64,000 nt of DNA from Serratia rhizosphaerae (GCF_009817885.1 NZ_CP041764.1:1488001-1552000); one strand, 5' to 3'; shown: positions 45,557 through 55,331, numbered from the stretch's first letter. A program made the numbers and translations. Notes: a model not told the origin generated them from the letters alone.

Positions 45557-45610
45557 AAAATATTCCTGTTTAACAATAACGGCGAAGTAAGCAAAAAACG
45601 GACGGGCGGC

Positions 45611-47026
45611 TTACGCCTCCCCCGCGCGCCCCTGGCGGACGTTCTGATGCCGGCGGCTGACGCCGGCGCGCGTTGCCAGCCAGTAATAGAGCGGCGAGGT
45701 AACCAGCAGCCCCATCAGCCAGGAGAGGTCGGCGCCGTGAATGTGCACCGAGATCGGCCCGACGTATAACGGGGTATTCATAAACGGGATTTGCACCACA
45801 ATGCCGATAGCGTAGGCCAGCAGCGCCTGGGGGTTGTAGTAGCCGTAGATGCCGCCGTCCGCACGAAAAATCGAGTCAATGTCATACTGCCCTTTATGGA
45901 TGGCGTAGAAGTCGATCAGATTGATCGCCGTCCAGGGCACCAGCACCACCAGCAGCGCCAGCACTAAATCCACAAAATGACCAATAAAGTCCGCCGAGCT
46001 GTAAATGGCGGCGATACAGCAGGCCAGCAACACCAGCACCGACAGCACCGCCCGGCTCCTGCCGGTAGGGATCCAACGCCAGGAGAAGGTCTGCACCAGC
46101 GTAATCATCGAGATCACCGCGCCGTACAGATTCAGCGCGTTATGGCTAATCACGCTCAGCAAAAACAGCACCAGCATCAGCGGGCCGATTGAACCGGTGG
46201 CCAGTTTGACGGCGTCCATGGTTTCCATCCCCGCCGGCGTGGCCAGCACCGCCACCGCGCCGAAAATAAACGAGAGGCTGGAGCCCAGCGCCGAGCCGAG
46301 ATAGGTGGTCCAGAAGGTGGCCGCCACTGACACGTTCGCCGGCAGATAGCGCGAGTAATCGGAGACATAGGGGGCAAAGGCAATTTGCCACAGCGCCCCC
46401 AGCGACACCGTCGCCAGCCAGCCGTAAAGATTAAAGCCGCCACGGGTAAAAAAGTCTGCACTGTGTATGTGGCTGAATATATAGCCAAAACCCAGCAGAA
46501 TGCCGATACCCAACACCCAGGTGCCGATCCTGTTGAGCAGGTGAATAAAGCGATAACCGATAATGCCGATCGCACAAGATCCCACCGCGCCGATCGCGAT
46601 CCCCACCGGCACTGAGACACTGTCCGTGACGCCATGCAGCGACTTGCCCGCCAGCACAATGTTGGAGGTAAAGAAGCCGAGGTACATCACTCCGGCAATC
46701 ACCACCACCAGCAACGAGCCCCAGGAGCCGAACTGCGCGCGGCTCTGGATCATTTGCGGAATGCCCATCTGCGGGCCCTGCGCCGAGTGCAGCGCCATCA
46801 GCACCCCGCCGATCAGCTGGCCCACCAGAATGGCGATCACGCCCCAAAACAGATTGAGATGAAACAGCTGGACGCCGAGCGCGCCGGTAACGATCGGCAA
46901 CGGCGCGATATTGCCGCCGAACCAGAGCGTAAACAGATCTCTGACCTTCCCGTGACGCTCTTGCGGCGGGATATAGCCAATGGTGTGCTTTTCGATAAGC
47001 GGTGGCGATGATTCAGTCGCAGGCAT
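45611..47026 (-). CDS. NCS1-family purine/cytosine-type permease
   Basis: A 471-residue transporter with about twelve helices. Family features are FTLWFGGNIAPLPIVTGAL near the N-terminus, GPQMGIPQMIQSRAQFGSWG, APYVSDYSRYLP and VPWTAINLIDFYAIHKGQYD. NCS1 proteins import nucleobases, allantoin, thiamine precursors or hydantoins by Na+ or H+ symport. GGGAG precedes the ATG. It is the first gene of the operon with RidA, DUF1028 and M20 proteins, and divergent from a flavin monooxygenase. Substrate unknown, likely a small N-rich ring compound. Confidence 0.86.
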   Translation of the reverse strand: MPATESSPPLIEKHTIGYIPPQERHGKVRDLFTLWFGGNIAPLPIVTGALGVQLFHLNLFWGVIAILVGQLIGGVLMALHSAQGPQMGIPQMIQSRAQFGSWGSLLVVVIAGVMYLGFFTSNIVLAGKSLHGVTDSVSVPVGIAIGAVGSCAIGIIGYRFIHLLNRIGTWVLGIGILLGFGYIFSHIHSADFFTRGGFNLYGWLATVSLGALWQIAFAPYVSDYSRYLPANVSVAATFWTTYLGSALGSSLSFIFGAVAVLATPAGMETMDAVKLATGSIGPLMLVLFLLSVISHNALNLYGAVISMITLVQTFSWRWIPTGRSRAVLSVLVLLACCIAAIYSSADFIGHFVDLVLALLVVLVPWTAINLIDFYAIHKGQYDIDSIFRADGGIYGYYNPQALLAYAIGIVVQIPFMNTPLYVGPISVHIHGADLSWLMGLLVTSPLYYWLATRAGVSRRHQNVRQGRAGEA

Positions 47027-47073
47027 GGTGAACTCCCGGTTGCATAGACGTTGTGTGGGTATTTTTTAATTAA

Positions 47074-47287
47074 CCGCCGAAAACTGCGGAGTTTTATTAT
47101 TTGCCTGATAATGCGCACCGTCAGAGGGAGAGATAAAATATTAAAAACATTCCCCCAGAGAATAAAAAAACTATCCCGCACGCCTTCACCAATCGCCGAC
47201 CGCCCACGTATGTCCCGGCCAATCCCCAACGAATTACCCCACCGTCAGAATGGCGCGCCATTACCGGTGATCGCCGAAAAAGTGCGG
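47074..47287. promoter_or_regulatory. Paired short repeats in the divergent NCS1/monooxygenase region
   Basis: Two motifs occur twice: CGCCGAAAA followed by TGCGG at 47075-47089 and 47272-47287, and CACCGTCAGA at 47116-47125 and 47240-47249. The order is reversed between the two halves. They may be operators for the shared regulator of the two operons. No gene is seen in 47027-47429. Confidence 0.35.
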
Positions 47288-47429
47288 CGTCTTGCATCAT
47301 TAATTTATCGTCAATCGTTAGGTTAATAATATTTTACCCATTCAGCGGCATTCCCTAGTCTGCGAAATCCACAGAGGTGAACAGCGGTTTAACCGGCTCA
47401 ACACCGATAACCGTTCTAAGGATGCAAAC

Positions 47430-48698
47430 ATGACGTTAAATAACAGCGAGATTGATACGTTAGTGGTAGGAGCCGGCCAGGCGGGCGTAGCAATGAGCGA
47501 ACACCTGACCCAACTCGGCATTCCTCATTTAGTGCTGGAGAAGAACCGCATCGCCGAGGCCTGGCGCACGGGCCGCTGGGATTCACTGGTCGCCAACGGC
47601 CCGGCCTGGCATGACCGCTTCCCCGGCATGGAGTTTGACGATATCAACCCCGACGGCTTTGTCGCCAAAGAACGGATCGCCGATTACTTTGCCGCCTATG
47701 CGGATAAATTCAACGCGCCGATTCACACCGGCGTCGACGTCAGGCGCGTGCAGCGCAACCTTGGCCGCCCCGGTTTTAGCGTGGAGACCTCGGCAGGACG
47801 GATTGAGGCTCAACGCATCGTCGCCGCCACCGGGCCGTTTCAGCGGCCGGCGATCCCGGCGATCGCCCCGCAGGATGACACGCTTACCCAAATTCACTCG
47901 GCGCAATACCGTAACCCGCAACAGCTGCCCGCGGGCGCGGTACTGGTGGTCGGGGCCGGGTCATCCGGGGTACAGATTGCCGATGAGCTGCGCCGGGCAG
48001 GGAAACAGGTGTATCTCTCCGTCGGGGCGCACGATCGTCCGCCCCGCGCTTACCGTAACCGGGACTTTTGCTGGTGGTTGGGGGTGCTGGGGTTATGGGA
48101 TGCGGCGGCGACACAGCCGGGGAAAGAACACGTGACGATTGCCGTCAGCGGGGCACATGGGGGCCATACGGTAGATTTTCGCAAGCTGGCCCATGAAGGC
48201 GTGCAGCTGGTGGGCCTGACGCAGTCTTTCCAGAACGGCGGCGTCACCTTTGCCAATAACCTGAAAGAGAATATCGCCCGCGGCGATGAAAACTATCTGG
48301 AGCTGCTGGACGCGGCGGACGCCTATATCGCCCGCAACGGTTTGGATCTGCCGGAAGAGCCGGCCGCGCGCCATCTTCTTCCCGACCCGGAATGTATGGT
48401 TAATCCCATTCTGGCGCTGAACCTGGCCGACGCCGGCATCAGCACCATCATCTGGGCTACCGGCTACAGCGCCGACTACGGCTGGCTGGAGGTGGACGCC
48501 TTCGACAGCGCCGGCAAGCCGCAACACCAGCGCGGCGTTTCACGCGAGCCAGGCATCTATTTTCTCGGCCTGCCCTGGCTGTCACGCCGCGGCTCCACCT
48601 TTATCTGGGGCGTCTGGCACGATGCAAAATACATTGCCGACCATATCGCTACCCAGCGCAGTTACCTGAGCTACAAAGACGCCGGCCAGCGTCGATAA
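47430..48698 (+). CDS. Flavin-containing monooxygenase-like oxidoreductase
   Basis: A 422-residue FAD/NAD(P) protein. The FAD site GAGQAGVAMSEHL is near residue 13, RTGRWDSLVANGPAWHDRFP follows, the second nucleotide site VVGAGSSGVQIADELR is near residue 172, and ATGYSADYGWL is near residue 347, as in YUC/FMO and Baeyer-Villiger relatives. AAGGA precedes the ATG. It is divergent from the NCS1/RidA/DUF1028/M20 operon and may start the same pathway by oxygenating the imported compound. Substrate unknown. The Rhs remnant begins about 95 bases downstream. Confidence 0.82.
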   Translation: MTLNNSEIDTLVVGAGQAGVAMSEHLTQLGIPHLVLEKNRIAEAWRTGRWDSLVANGPAWHDRFPGMEFDDINPDGFVAKERIADYFAAYADKFNAPIHTGVDVRRVQRNLGRPGFSVETSAGRIEAQRIVAATGPFQRPAIPAIAPQDDTLTQIHSAQYRNPQQLPAGAVLVVGAGSSGVQIADELRRAGKQVYLSVGAHDRPPRAYRNRDFCWWLGVLGLWDAAATQPGKEHVTIAVSGAHGGHTVDFRKLAHEGVQLVGLTQSFQNGGVTFANNLKENIARGDENYLELLDAADAYIARNGLDLPEEPAARHLLPDPECMVNPILALNLADAGISTIIWATGYSADYGWLEVDAFDSAGKPQHQRGVSREPGIYFLGLPWLSRRGSTFIWGVWHDAKYIADHIATQRSYLSYKDAGQRR

Positions 48699-48793
48699 CA
48701 ACATGTATCGGCGCGCTCACCGCCTTCGTTGAGGGCGGTTTTGAGCGGTGATAACGGCGCGGTTTGTTTGATTGTCCGGATACAACGCAACGG

Positions 48794-49552
48794 ATTATCG
48801 TGCAGCCCGCTCTCGTTATCCTGGTATTGCCCGGCGTAGCGCAGCGGTTGCTCATAGGCCACGCCCCGACGCTGCATGATGCCCGCCGCCGTCTGCCCCT
48901 TCAGCCTGCCGAAGGTGTCGTAATCCCCCGACCAGCGCAGCCCGCCCTCGCCGTCCCGTCACCTCCAGCGGCGCGCCGTTCTGCTCGCTGTGCAGCCAGA
49001 AGATATCCGCCTGCCGGCTCTCCCCCGCCTGCTCGATGGCCGCCAGCGGCGTCCACGGGCTGTCCGGCTCGTAGCTCCAGCTGCGGCGCGTGCCATCGTC
49101 CCGCTGCTCCTGCAACAGCCGGTAGCCCTGCCACAGGAAACGCGTGCTCTGCGCCGCCTTGCCCTTGTAGTCCACCTGCTTGCGCGTGCGCCTGCCCAGC
49201 GCATCGTAGTGATACTGCGCCCGGAACTCGCCCTGCGGGCCACGGCCGTGCGCCGCCGTCAGCCGGTTGTCCGCATCGTAGACATAGTGCTGCTCGTACA
49301 GCCCGTTGCGCCGGCTTATCAGGTTACCCCAGGCGTCGTAACGGTAGAACAGCTGTTGCCAGTGCGTCAGCCGGTTGTCCCCCAGCGGTGCCGGCGGCAG
49401 CTGCTTCTCCAGCGCGCGGCTGGCGCTCTGCGCGCCCAGCATGTTATCCGCCATGTCGTACTGCAGGCGGTGGCCCGGCTTGCCCTGCTACGCCTCGCGG
49501 TGCTGCAGCAGCGTCCTTCCGCATCGTAGCCGTAGCGGACTTCTCCGCGCAG
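48794..49552 (-). pseudogene. Rhs core fragment, duplicated and frameshifted
   Basis: A 759-bp segment nearly identical to 51573-52331 in the intact Rhs gene. Relative to that copy, it has an extra C at about 48955, a missing base at about 49510 and a TAG at 49488-49490 (GCG-TAG for GCG-CAG), so no Rhs protein can be made. Homology fades at both ends: left of 48794 and right of 49552 the sequences are unrelated. It is therefore a displaced 3' piece of Rhs core with no toxin tip after it. Confidence 0.9.
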
Positions 49553-49743
49553 TTCATAGAACCAGAAAGAGCTGAAAAGATCTTTCTGGCGTTATACAAT
49601 TAAGAACGGTTTAATTCTATTATTCATTCTTTAAAAATCCCCTAAGCATATAAATGTTTTATATCCGAGGATAGATAAATCTATCGCATCCAATGCCTCC
49701 AGAAAACTAGACATCAATGGTTCCAACATCCTTAAACAACCTT

Positions 49744-50187
49744 CTATATTAATTTATCATAAAAATAAATAGCATATTCATCTTCATTGAAGGCTAACAC
49801 CTGAGATGGTGATTCAATAAAAACAACCAGATCCCTATTACCATTTTCAAGATAAAGACTTACCAAAAAATCAAACACATTGAATAACTTCAATCTTACA
49901 AAAAAATAATCATTAATCTCAAATAACAAACTCTTTCCTATAACACTCTTTAGACAATCCGATTGCCATTGAACAATAGCATCATTAGAGTTATCTAAAG
50001 AAAAATCAGCTATTGGCTCAAGGTCACTATCATAACTGAAAATCTCTTTTTGTTTAGCACGATACGCCACTAAATCCAGCACATCAACGTCAATGACTTC
50101 AACGTTACTGATACCATTAATTTTTCTCAAAAAAACCTTTGTTTCCTGTAAGGCAATCTTTTTCTTAAGAGCTTCATTTTTGGTCAT
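49744..50187 (-). CDS. Orphan immunity-type protein of a lost Rhs toxin
   Basis: A 147-residue AT-rich protein beginning MTKNEALKKKIALQETKVFL, with no signal peptide, and no family I recognise. I set the start at the ATG at 50187, which lies inside the end of a toxin-tip reading frame and overlaps its TGA by 14 bases, the usual arrangement of Rhs toxin and immunity genes. The larger frame to 50328 runs through that toxin tip in another frame. The low GC and position between Rhs remnants fit a cytoplasmic immunity protein. Exact target unknown. Confidence 0.62.
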   Translation of the reverse strand: MTKNEALKKKIALQETKVFLRKINGISNVEVIDVDVLDLVAYRAKQKEIFSYDSDLEPIADFSLDNSNDAIVQWQSDCLKSVIGKSLLFEINDYFFVRLKLFNVFDFLVSLYLENGNRDLVVFIESPSQVLAFNEDEYAIYFYDKLI

Positions 50188-50379
50188 AATATATGTGATG
50201 TTCTCCTGAACTATCCGCCGGAACCTTACCATATCTTTCGGTCTTAAAATCATAAGTGTACGGTGATGTTTTTGCTCTGCCGGCATGGAAATGTGCATCA
50301 CCAATCTTGTTTCTCGGATCGCTCGCATGTTCTACTACTACAACTTTATATCCCTCATGATTTTTATATTGGTATAGTT
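50174..50379 (-). pseudogene. Orphan Rhs toxin C-terminal tip
   Basis: The frame that ends at TGA 50176-50174 reads QYKNHEGYKVVVVEHASDPR, NKIGDAHFHAGRAK, TSPYTYDFKTERYG, and ends SSGEHHIYYDQK. This looks like the last part of a polymorphic toxin, His-rich like nuclease tips. Upstream the frame is closed by TAA and a matching frame YEDPEEIVNY continues in another phase, so a frameshift or decay has occurred. No Rhs core precedes it. Nuclease function is a guess from the His-rich pattern. Confidence 0.6.
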
Positions 50380-50579
50380 AACAATTTCCTCAGGATCTTC
50401 ATAAACTACAGGTCATAATTTACTTTTCAATAATCATCACTCCAATCACATATTAGTGAACCGTGCATTAAATAATTTTCACTATGAAAATAAACTGTAG
50501 TAGGTTACGATATTTTTGGCATGAAACTGGAACTGATGATAAAACCAAAAGTGATCATTAAGATCACTCCCGGATTAAT

Positions 50580-51047
50580 TTATTTTTTTGGTTTCCATGA
50601 ATGATAATCAGCGACTCTCATTTCTTTTAAAACAAGATCTAAAGGAACTTGCTCTATACCATCTGCAATTTCATCATATGGCGTTGGAAGCTCAATCGAA
50701 AAGCCAAAGTCATCATTAACTATAATGCAGCCATTGAATATGCGTTGTTCATTAGTTAACTTAATTACGTCAGACATCCTCATTCCAGTACACAGTGAGT
50801 TCATGTAACGCCCCTTATATTTCTCATTGCAGCCTACAGATATAATTAAACCATTAGACAATGTAGCTATCGTAATAATCTCATCAACAACATATGCCAT
50901 TCTTTTTTCATCATCAGGTAAAAAATAATCAAAAAACCTAACAGTATGATTTGAATACATATCATTGAGATATCTATCAACATTTTCGCCTAAAACAACA
51001 TTTCCAATCGACTTATTAGAAATAATATCAGCATTTATATCTATCAT
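50580..51047 (-). CDS. Cognate immunity protein of the Rhs effector (RhsI-like)
   Basis: A 155-residue AT-rich soluble protein starting MIDINADIISNKSIGNVVLG, without a signal peptide or recognised family. Its ATG at 51047 directly follows the rhs stop with no gap, the expected place for a toxin-specific immunity gene. Function is inferred from position. It should neutralise the nuclease-like Rhs tip in the cytoplasm. Confidence 0.72.
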   Translation of the reverse strand: MIDINADIISNKSIGNVVLGENVDRYLNDMYSNHTVRFFDYFLPDDEKRMAYVVDEIITIATLSNGLIISVGCNEKYKGRYMNSLCTGMRMSDVIKLTNEQRIFNGCIIVNDDFGFSIELPTPYDEIADGIEQVPLDLVLKEMRVADYHSWKPKK

Positions 51048-54000
51048 TTATAGACCACCATTCATTAATACGCCATCAATATAAACTGGCGAATCTTTAA
51101 TAAGATCATAGTTTTTAAACTCGCCATGGCCTATCCGGCCATAAACGACATCTTTACCATTGACGTCACGATAAACCTTCCAGTAATCATTTCCATGAAC
51201 ATTAGGCTGAGTCGAAGAACCACCTGGGTGGTAATCTAATTTATACGTAGTGCCTGATTTTGTTGTCTTAACATATTGAACATGCTGTATCGCCCCCGGT
51301 TTATTGGCTTGAGGATATGTCTTCGACCATCCTTTCGACGTTAAATGATCATGAATATCCGCAGGTTTTTTCCCCGTCAAACGCTCAGTCCAACGACTGG
51401 TAATTCTATCTCTATGATTAAATCCTTTATTAGATGGACAAGAGCTTAATCCAAGTGGATCGCTCCAATTTAACGGATTAGGCGCATACTGGTACAGGTT
51501 CAGCCCACCCTGCAGCCCTATCGGGTCCTGGGTAGTAAAGCGACCTACCTCCGGCTCATAGTAGCGGAACAAATTATAGTGTAGCCCGCTCTCGCTATCC
51601 TGGTATTGCCCGGCGTAGCGCAGCGGCTGCTCATAGGCTGCTCCCCGGCGCTGCATGATGCCCGCCGCCGTCTGTCCCTTCAGCCTGCCGAAGGTGTCGT
51701 AATCCCCCGACCAGCGCAGCCCGCCCTCGCCGTCCGTCACCTCCAGCGGCGCGCCGTTCTGCTCGCTGTGCAGCCAGAAGATATCCGCCTGCCGGCTCTC
51801 CCCCGCCTGCTCGATGGCCGCCAGCGGCGTCCACGGGCTGTCCGGCTCGTAGCTCCAGCTGCGGCGCGTGCCATCGTCCCGCTGCTCCTGCAACAGCCGG
51901 TAGCCCTGCCACAGGAAACGCGTGCTCTGCGCCGCCTTGCCCTTGTAGTCCACCTGCTTGCGCGTGCGCCTGCCCAGCGCATCGTAGTGATACTGCGCCC
52001 GGAACTCGCCCTGCGGGCCACGGCCGTGCGCCGCCGTCAGCCGGTTGTCCGCATCGTAGACATAGTGCTGCTCGTACAGCCCGTTGCGCCGGCTTATCAG
52101 GTTGCCCCAGGCGTCGTAACGGTAGAACAGCTGCTGCCAGTGCGTCAGCCGGTTGTCTCCCAGCGGCGCCGGCGGCAACTGCTCCTCCAGCGTGCGGCTG
52201 GCGCTCTGCGCGCCCAGCAGGTTATCCGCCATGTCGTACTGCAGACGGTGGCCCGGCTTGCCCTGCTGCGCCTCGCGGTGCTGCAGCAGGCGTCCTTCCG
52301 CATCGTAGCCGTAGCGGATTTCTCCGCGCAGCGCGTCGTCGACGCCGGCTATCTCGCCGCGGCCGCTGTAGTGGTACACCCGCCACAGTACGCCGTCTTC
52401 CGGTTTCGTCAGCTGCCCGTGGCTGAAACCGCTGCTCTGCCAGCTACGGCGGCCCAGCGCGTCGTACTGCCGCCGCTGGTGCAGAGCCCCCTGCGTACGT
52501 CCGGTCTCCCGGTGCAGCCGGTCGCGGCTGAACTCGCTCACCAGCTGCTGATTGAACCTGATGGCGCTGGCGTGGCCGGAGCCGTAATAGAGCCACTGCA
52601 ACCGGTCGCCCTGCGGCAGCGTCAGCGTCTGCAGGTTGCCCAGCGCGTCCCACTGATACTGCAGCTCGCCGTTGACGCCCTGCTCGCTCAGCAGGTTGCC
52701 GGCGTTGTCGTAACGCAGCCGGATGCTGTCCGGCTCGATGCTCAGCGCCGCACCGGCGGCGGTCGGCGTGCGCGTCAGCGTCGTCAGCCGCCCGCCGGCG
52801 TCGTAGTCGTAGCGCCATTCGGCGCTGTCGGTGGTGCGCGCCGTCAGTTGCCCCGCCTCATCAAAGCGGAAGTGTTGCCGGCGCTCCGCCTGTGTGCCGT
52901 CGGCGGCCTGCGCGCCGGTCTCCAGCAGCATCGTCGGCAGCCCGTCGGCGCCGTAATGGTAGTAACGCCGCAGCCCGTCCGGCCGCTGCTCCGCCTGCAG
53001 GCGGCCCGCCGCATCGTAGCTGAACTGGTAGTCGGCGCCGTTGCCGTTCTCCAGCCGCGTCAGCCAGCCGCGCGGGCCGTAGTGATAACGACGCGTGCGG
53101 TTGATGCGGTCGGTGATGCTGTCCGGCAGGCCCAGCGGGTTGTAGTGCCAGCGCGTCTCGCTGCCGAGCGGGTCCCGGTGTGCGGCCAGCTGGCCCTGCG
53201 CGTTCCAGCCAAACTGTTCTTCGCTGCCGTCCGGATGGAGCAGCTGTTGCAGCCGACCGGCTGCGTCCCAGCGGTAGCGGGTCAGCAACCCTTCCGCATC
53301 GGTGTGGTGCGTCAGCTGGCCCAGCGCGTCATAGCTGTAGGCGGTGACGCTGCCGGAACAGTCGGTATGGCGCGTCAGCTGCCCCTGTGCGTCCCAGACC
53401 AGCCGCACCTCGCCGCCCAGCGCGTCGGTGATGCAGTCCGGCAGGCTCTCTTCATCGTCGGGATAGTGGTAGCGCGTGACATGGCCCTGCGCGTCCGTCT
53501 GTTTGCCGAGCCGCCCCTGCGCATCCCAGTGCTGAAATTCCTGGCTGCCGTCGGGATAGGTGACCGAGAACAGACGGCCGCTGTTGCGGGAATACTGATA
53601 GGTGGTGGTGCGGCCCAGCGGGTCGGTCTCGCTCAGCATGCGGCCGTACGCATCCCACTCGCTCTGGCGCTGCGCGCCGCCCGGCAGCACCACGCTGCAC
53701 AGTTCGCCGCGCGCGTCGTAGATAAGCCCGTAGCGGCGGCCGTCATAGTCGGTGAACTGCGCGACGTTGTCGTCATCGTCCAGCTGCCACAGCGCCTGTT
53801 TGCCGTCGTCACGCACCGCCCGGCGCGTCCCGCTGGCAACATCGTAATGGATGTCCAGCTGCTCGCCGGTGCTGTTGCGGTAGGCGACCACCCGCGGCAG
53901 ACCGTCAATCTCCTGCCAGCGGTATTCGTTCAGCAGGCCGTTCTGGTCCTGATGGCTGACCATCAGCCCGTCCTGCCAGCCAAAGCGCCGCGTCATCTCG

Positions 54001-55331
54001 CCGGCACGGTTGCGAACGGTGACCAGTTGCCCGTCGTCGTCGTACTCGTAGCTCGCCAGCACCTGTGTGTCCTGGCCGTTTTGCCACGCTACCGCCGCCA
54101 GCCGCACCGCGCCGCCGGCCGTCGTCAGGTAGCGGCAGGCCAGACGCAGCCCGGCGCTGTCCACCAGCTCGCTCAGTTGCCCCGCGTCGTTGTAGAACAG
54201 CGAGGTGGCGTTGCCGACCGCATCGGTCATCATGCTCAGCCGGCTCGGCTGCTGCGCCTCCAGACGCGGATAGTGCCACGCCTGTTCACTGACGTCGAAC
54301 ACCTGCCAGCTGCCGTCGGCGTTGTGCATCAGCCAGCATTTTTCCGCTTCGCAGTAGGTCTTGTGGCCGCGCGGCACCCTCGGGAAGGCGACGTAGTCGC
54401 CGGACGGCGCGCGCCACACCAGCCCCTCCTGCCAGGTCTGCAGGCTGCTCTCCCAGAACAGGCTCCAGCCGCGCCCCAGCACGCCTTCCGCCGGGTTGCC
54501 GCTGCGCCAGTAGCGCTGCCACGCCACCGGCAGGCGCGACGGCAGCACAAAGTCCAACTCGTCGTCGCCGTCGAGAAATTTCTGGCCGCTGACCACGTCC
54601 AACGGCCGGGCGATAATGCCCGTCGCCGCGGTGGCGGTCATCAGCGCGCCGGCGCGGCAGGCGACGCGGCCCAGTTTGTTGATGCCCGGCGCCTTGCTGA
54701 GCATGCGTCCTAGCGCCCCCAGCTTGCTGGCCGCACCGCCGACGCCGCCTATCAGGCCGGCAAACAGCAGCGTCAGGTCGGAGATTTTATACAGCCAGTC
54801 GGGCACTTCCGGCTTGATGGGCAGCGTGGTGACGGTGCCGCCGCCGATGCGCACATCGGGCGAGCCGGCCATCACCTGCGCGTCGCAGTTGGTCTTGTCG
54901 CCGCTGCGCACCGCCGGATAACCGTTGATAAACACCTTGTCCGAGCCCTGCGCCATCTGCATGCTCGGGCCGTCGTCCTCGCAGGCGACGCGGCTGACGG
55001 TGGCGATGGCCGCCGGTTTGCCGTTGATGAACACGTTGCCGGAACCGGTCAGTATCGTGCCCTTGGGCGACAGACTGCCGGCTCCGGCGGCGGCAATGCC
55101 GTCGCGCGCCTGGGTCGCCAGCTCGCCGGAGAGGTAGCCCACCGCCAGGCTGGCGCCAATCAGCAGCACGCCGACGCCCACGCAGGAGGCCGCCAGCCCG
55201 GCGACAAACAGGGCGCCCGCCGCCACCGCCCCGGCAGCGGCAATCAGGCCGCCGATAAGCGTGCCGCCAATCATCCCTGCCAGCGCGTGGGAATGGCCGA
55301 TGCTGTCCCCGACGCGCGCTGCTTCACCCAT
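51048..55331 (-). CDS. PAAR-Rhs type VI secretion effector
   Basis: A 1427-residue effector. The N-terminal region has hydrophobic helices (residues ~20-70, GTLIGGLIAAAGAVAAGALF) bound by an Eag chaperone, then a PAAR tip at about 95-185 (GSGNVFINGKPAA, DKVFINGYPAVRSGDKTNCD), a DUF6531-type segment, many YD repeats, and the core end DPIGLQGGLNLYQYAPNPLN-WSDPLGL. The last ~131 residues (from about 51440) form the variable toxin tip, with YHPGGSSTQPNVHGNDYWKV. AAAGGAG precedes the ATG at 55331. The tip is nuclease-like by pattern only; target is unknown. Confidence 0.9.
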   Translation of the reverse strand: MGEAARVGDSIGHSHALAGMIGGTLIGGLIAAAGAVAAGALFVAGLAASCVGVGVLLIGASLAVGYLSGELATQARDGIAAAGAGSLSPKGTILTGSGNVFINGKPAAIATVSRVACEDDGPSMQMAQGSDKVFINGYPAVRSGDKTNCDAQVMAGSPDVRIGGGTVTTLPIKPEVPDWLYKISDLTLLFAGLIGGVGGAASKLGALGRMLSKAPGINKLGRVACRAGALMTATAATGIIARPLDVVSGQKFLDGDDELDFVLPSRLPVAWQRYWRSGNPAEGVLGRGWSLFWESSLQTWQEGLVWRAPSGDYVAFPRVPRGHKTYCEAEKCWLMHNADGSWQVFDVSEQAWHYPRLEAQQPSRLSMMTDAVGNATSLFYNDAGQLSELVDSAGLRLACRYLTTAGGAVRLAAVAWQNGQDTQVLASYEYDDDGQLVTVRNRAGEMTRRFGWQDGLMVSHQDQNGLLNEYRWQEIDGLPRVVAYRNSTGEQLDIHYDVASGTRRAVRDDGKQALWQLDDDDNVAQFTDYDGRRYGLIYDARGELCSVVLPGGAQRQSEWDAYGRMLSETDPLGRTTTYQYSRNSGRLFSVTYPDGSQEFQHWDAQGRLGKQTDAQGHVTRYHYPDDEESLPDCITDALGGEVRLVWDAQGQLTRHTDCSGSVTAYSYDALGQLTHHTDAEGLLTRYRWDAAGRLQQLLHPDGSEEQFGWNAQGQLAAHRDPLGSETRWHYNPLGLPDSITDRINRTRRYHYGPRGWLTRLENGNGADYQFSYDAAGRLQAEQRPDGLRRYYHYGADGLPTMLLETGAQAADGTQAERRQHFRFDEAGQLTARTTDSAEWRYDYDAGGRLTTLTRTPTAAGAALSIEPDSIRLRYDNAGNLLSEQGVNGELQYQWDALGNLQTLTLPQGDRLQWLYYGSGHASAIRFNQQLVSEFSRDRLHRETGRTQGALHQRRQYDALGRRSWQSSGFSHGQLTKPEDGVLWRVYHYSGRGEIAGVDDALRGEIRYGYDAEGRLLQHREAQQGKPGHRLQYDMADNLLGAQSASRTLEEQLPPAPLGDNRLTHWQQLFYRYDAWGNLISRRNGLYEQHYVYDADNRLTAAHGRGPQGEFRAQYHYDALGRRTRKQVDYKGKAAQSTRFLWQGYRLLQEQRDDGTRRSWSYEPDSPWTPLAAIEQAGESRQADIFWLHSEQNGAPLEVTDGEGGLRWSGDYDTFGRLKGQTAAGIMQRRGAAYEQPLRYAGQYQDSESGLHYNLFRYYEPEVGRFTTQDPIGLQGGLNLYQYAPNPLNWSDPLGLSSCPSNKGFNHRDRITSRWTERLTGKKPADIHDHLTSKGWSKTYPQANKPGAIQHVQYVKTTKSGTTYKLDYHPGGSSTQPNVHGNDYWKVYRDVNGKDVVYGRIGHGEFKNYDLIKDSPVYIDGVLMNGGL
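51573..52331 (-). repeat. Rhs core segment duplicated at 48794-49552
   Basis: This 759-bp stretch of the Rhs core is repeated almost base for base in the displaced fragment at 48794-49552. Both copies have equal length because one insertion and one deletion cancel. It is the homology that could drive exchange between the two sites. Confidence 0.85.

Noticed and set aside
51606..54713. Plus-strand 1035-codon open frame inside the rhs gene
   Set aside because: It is antisense to a clearly real Rhs protein; GC-rich repeats keep the opposite strand open. No ribosome site and no domain.
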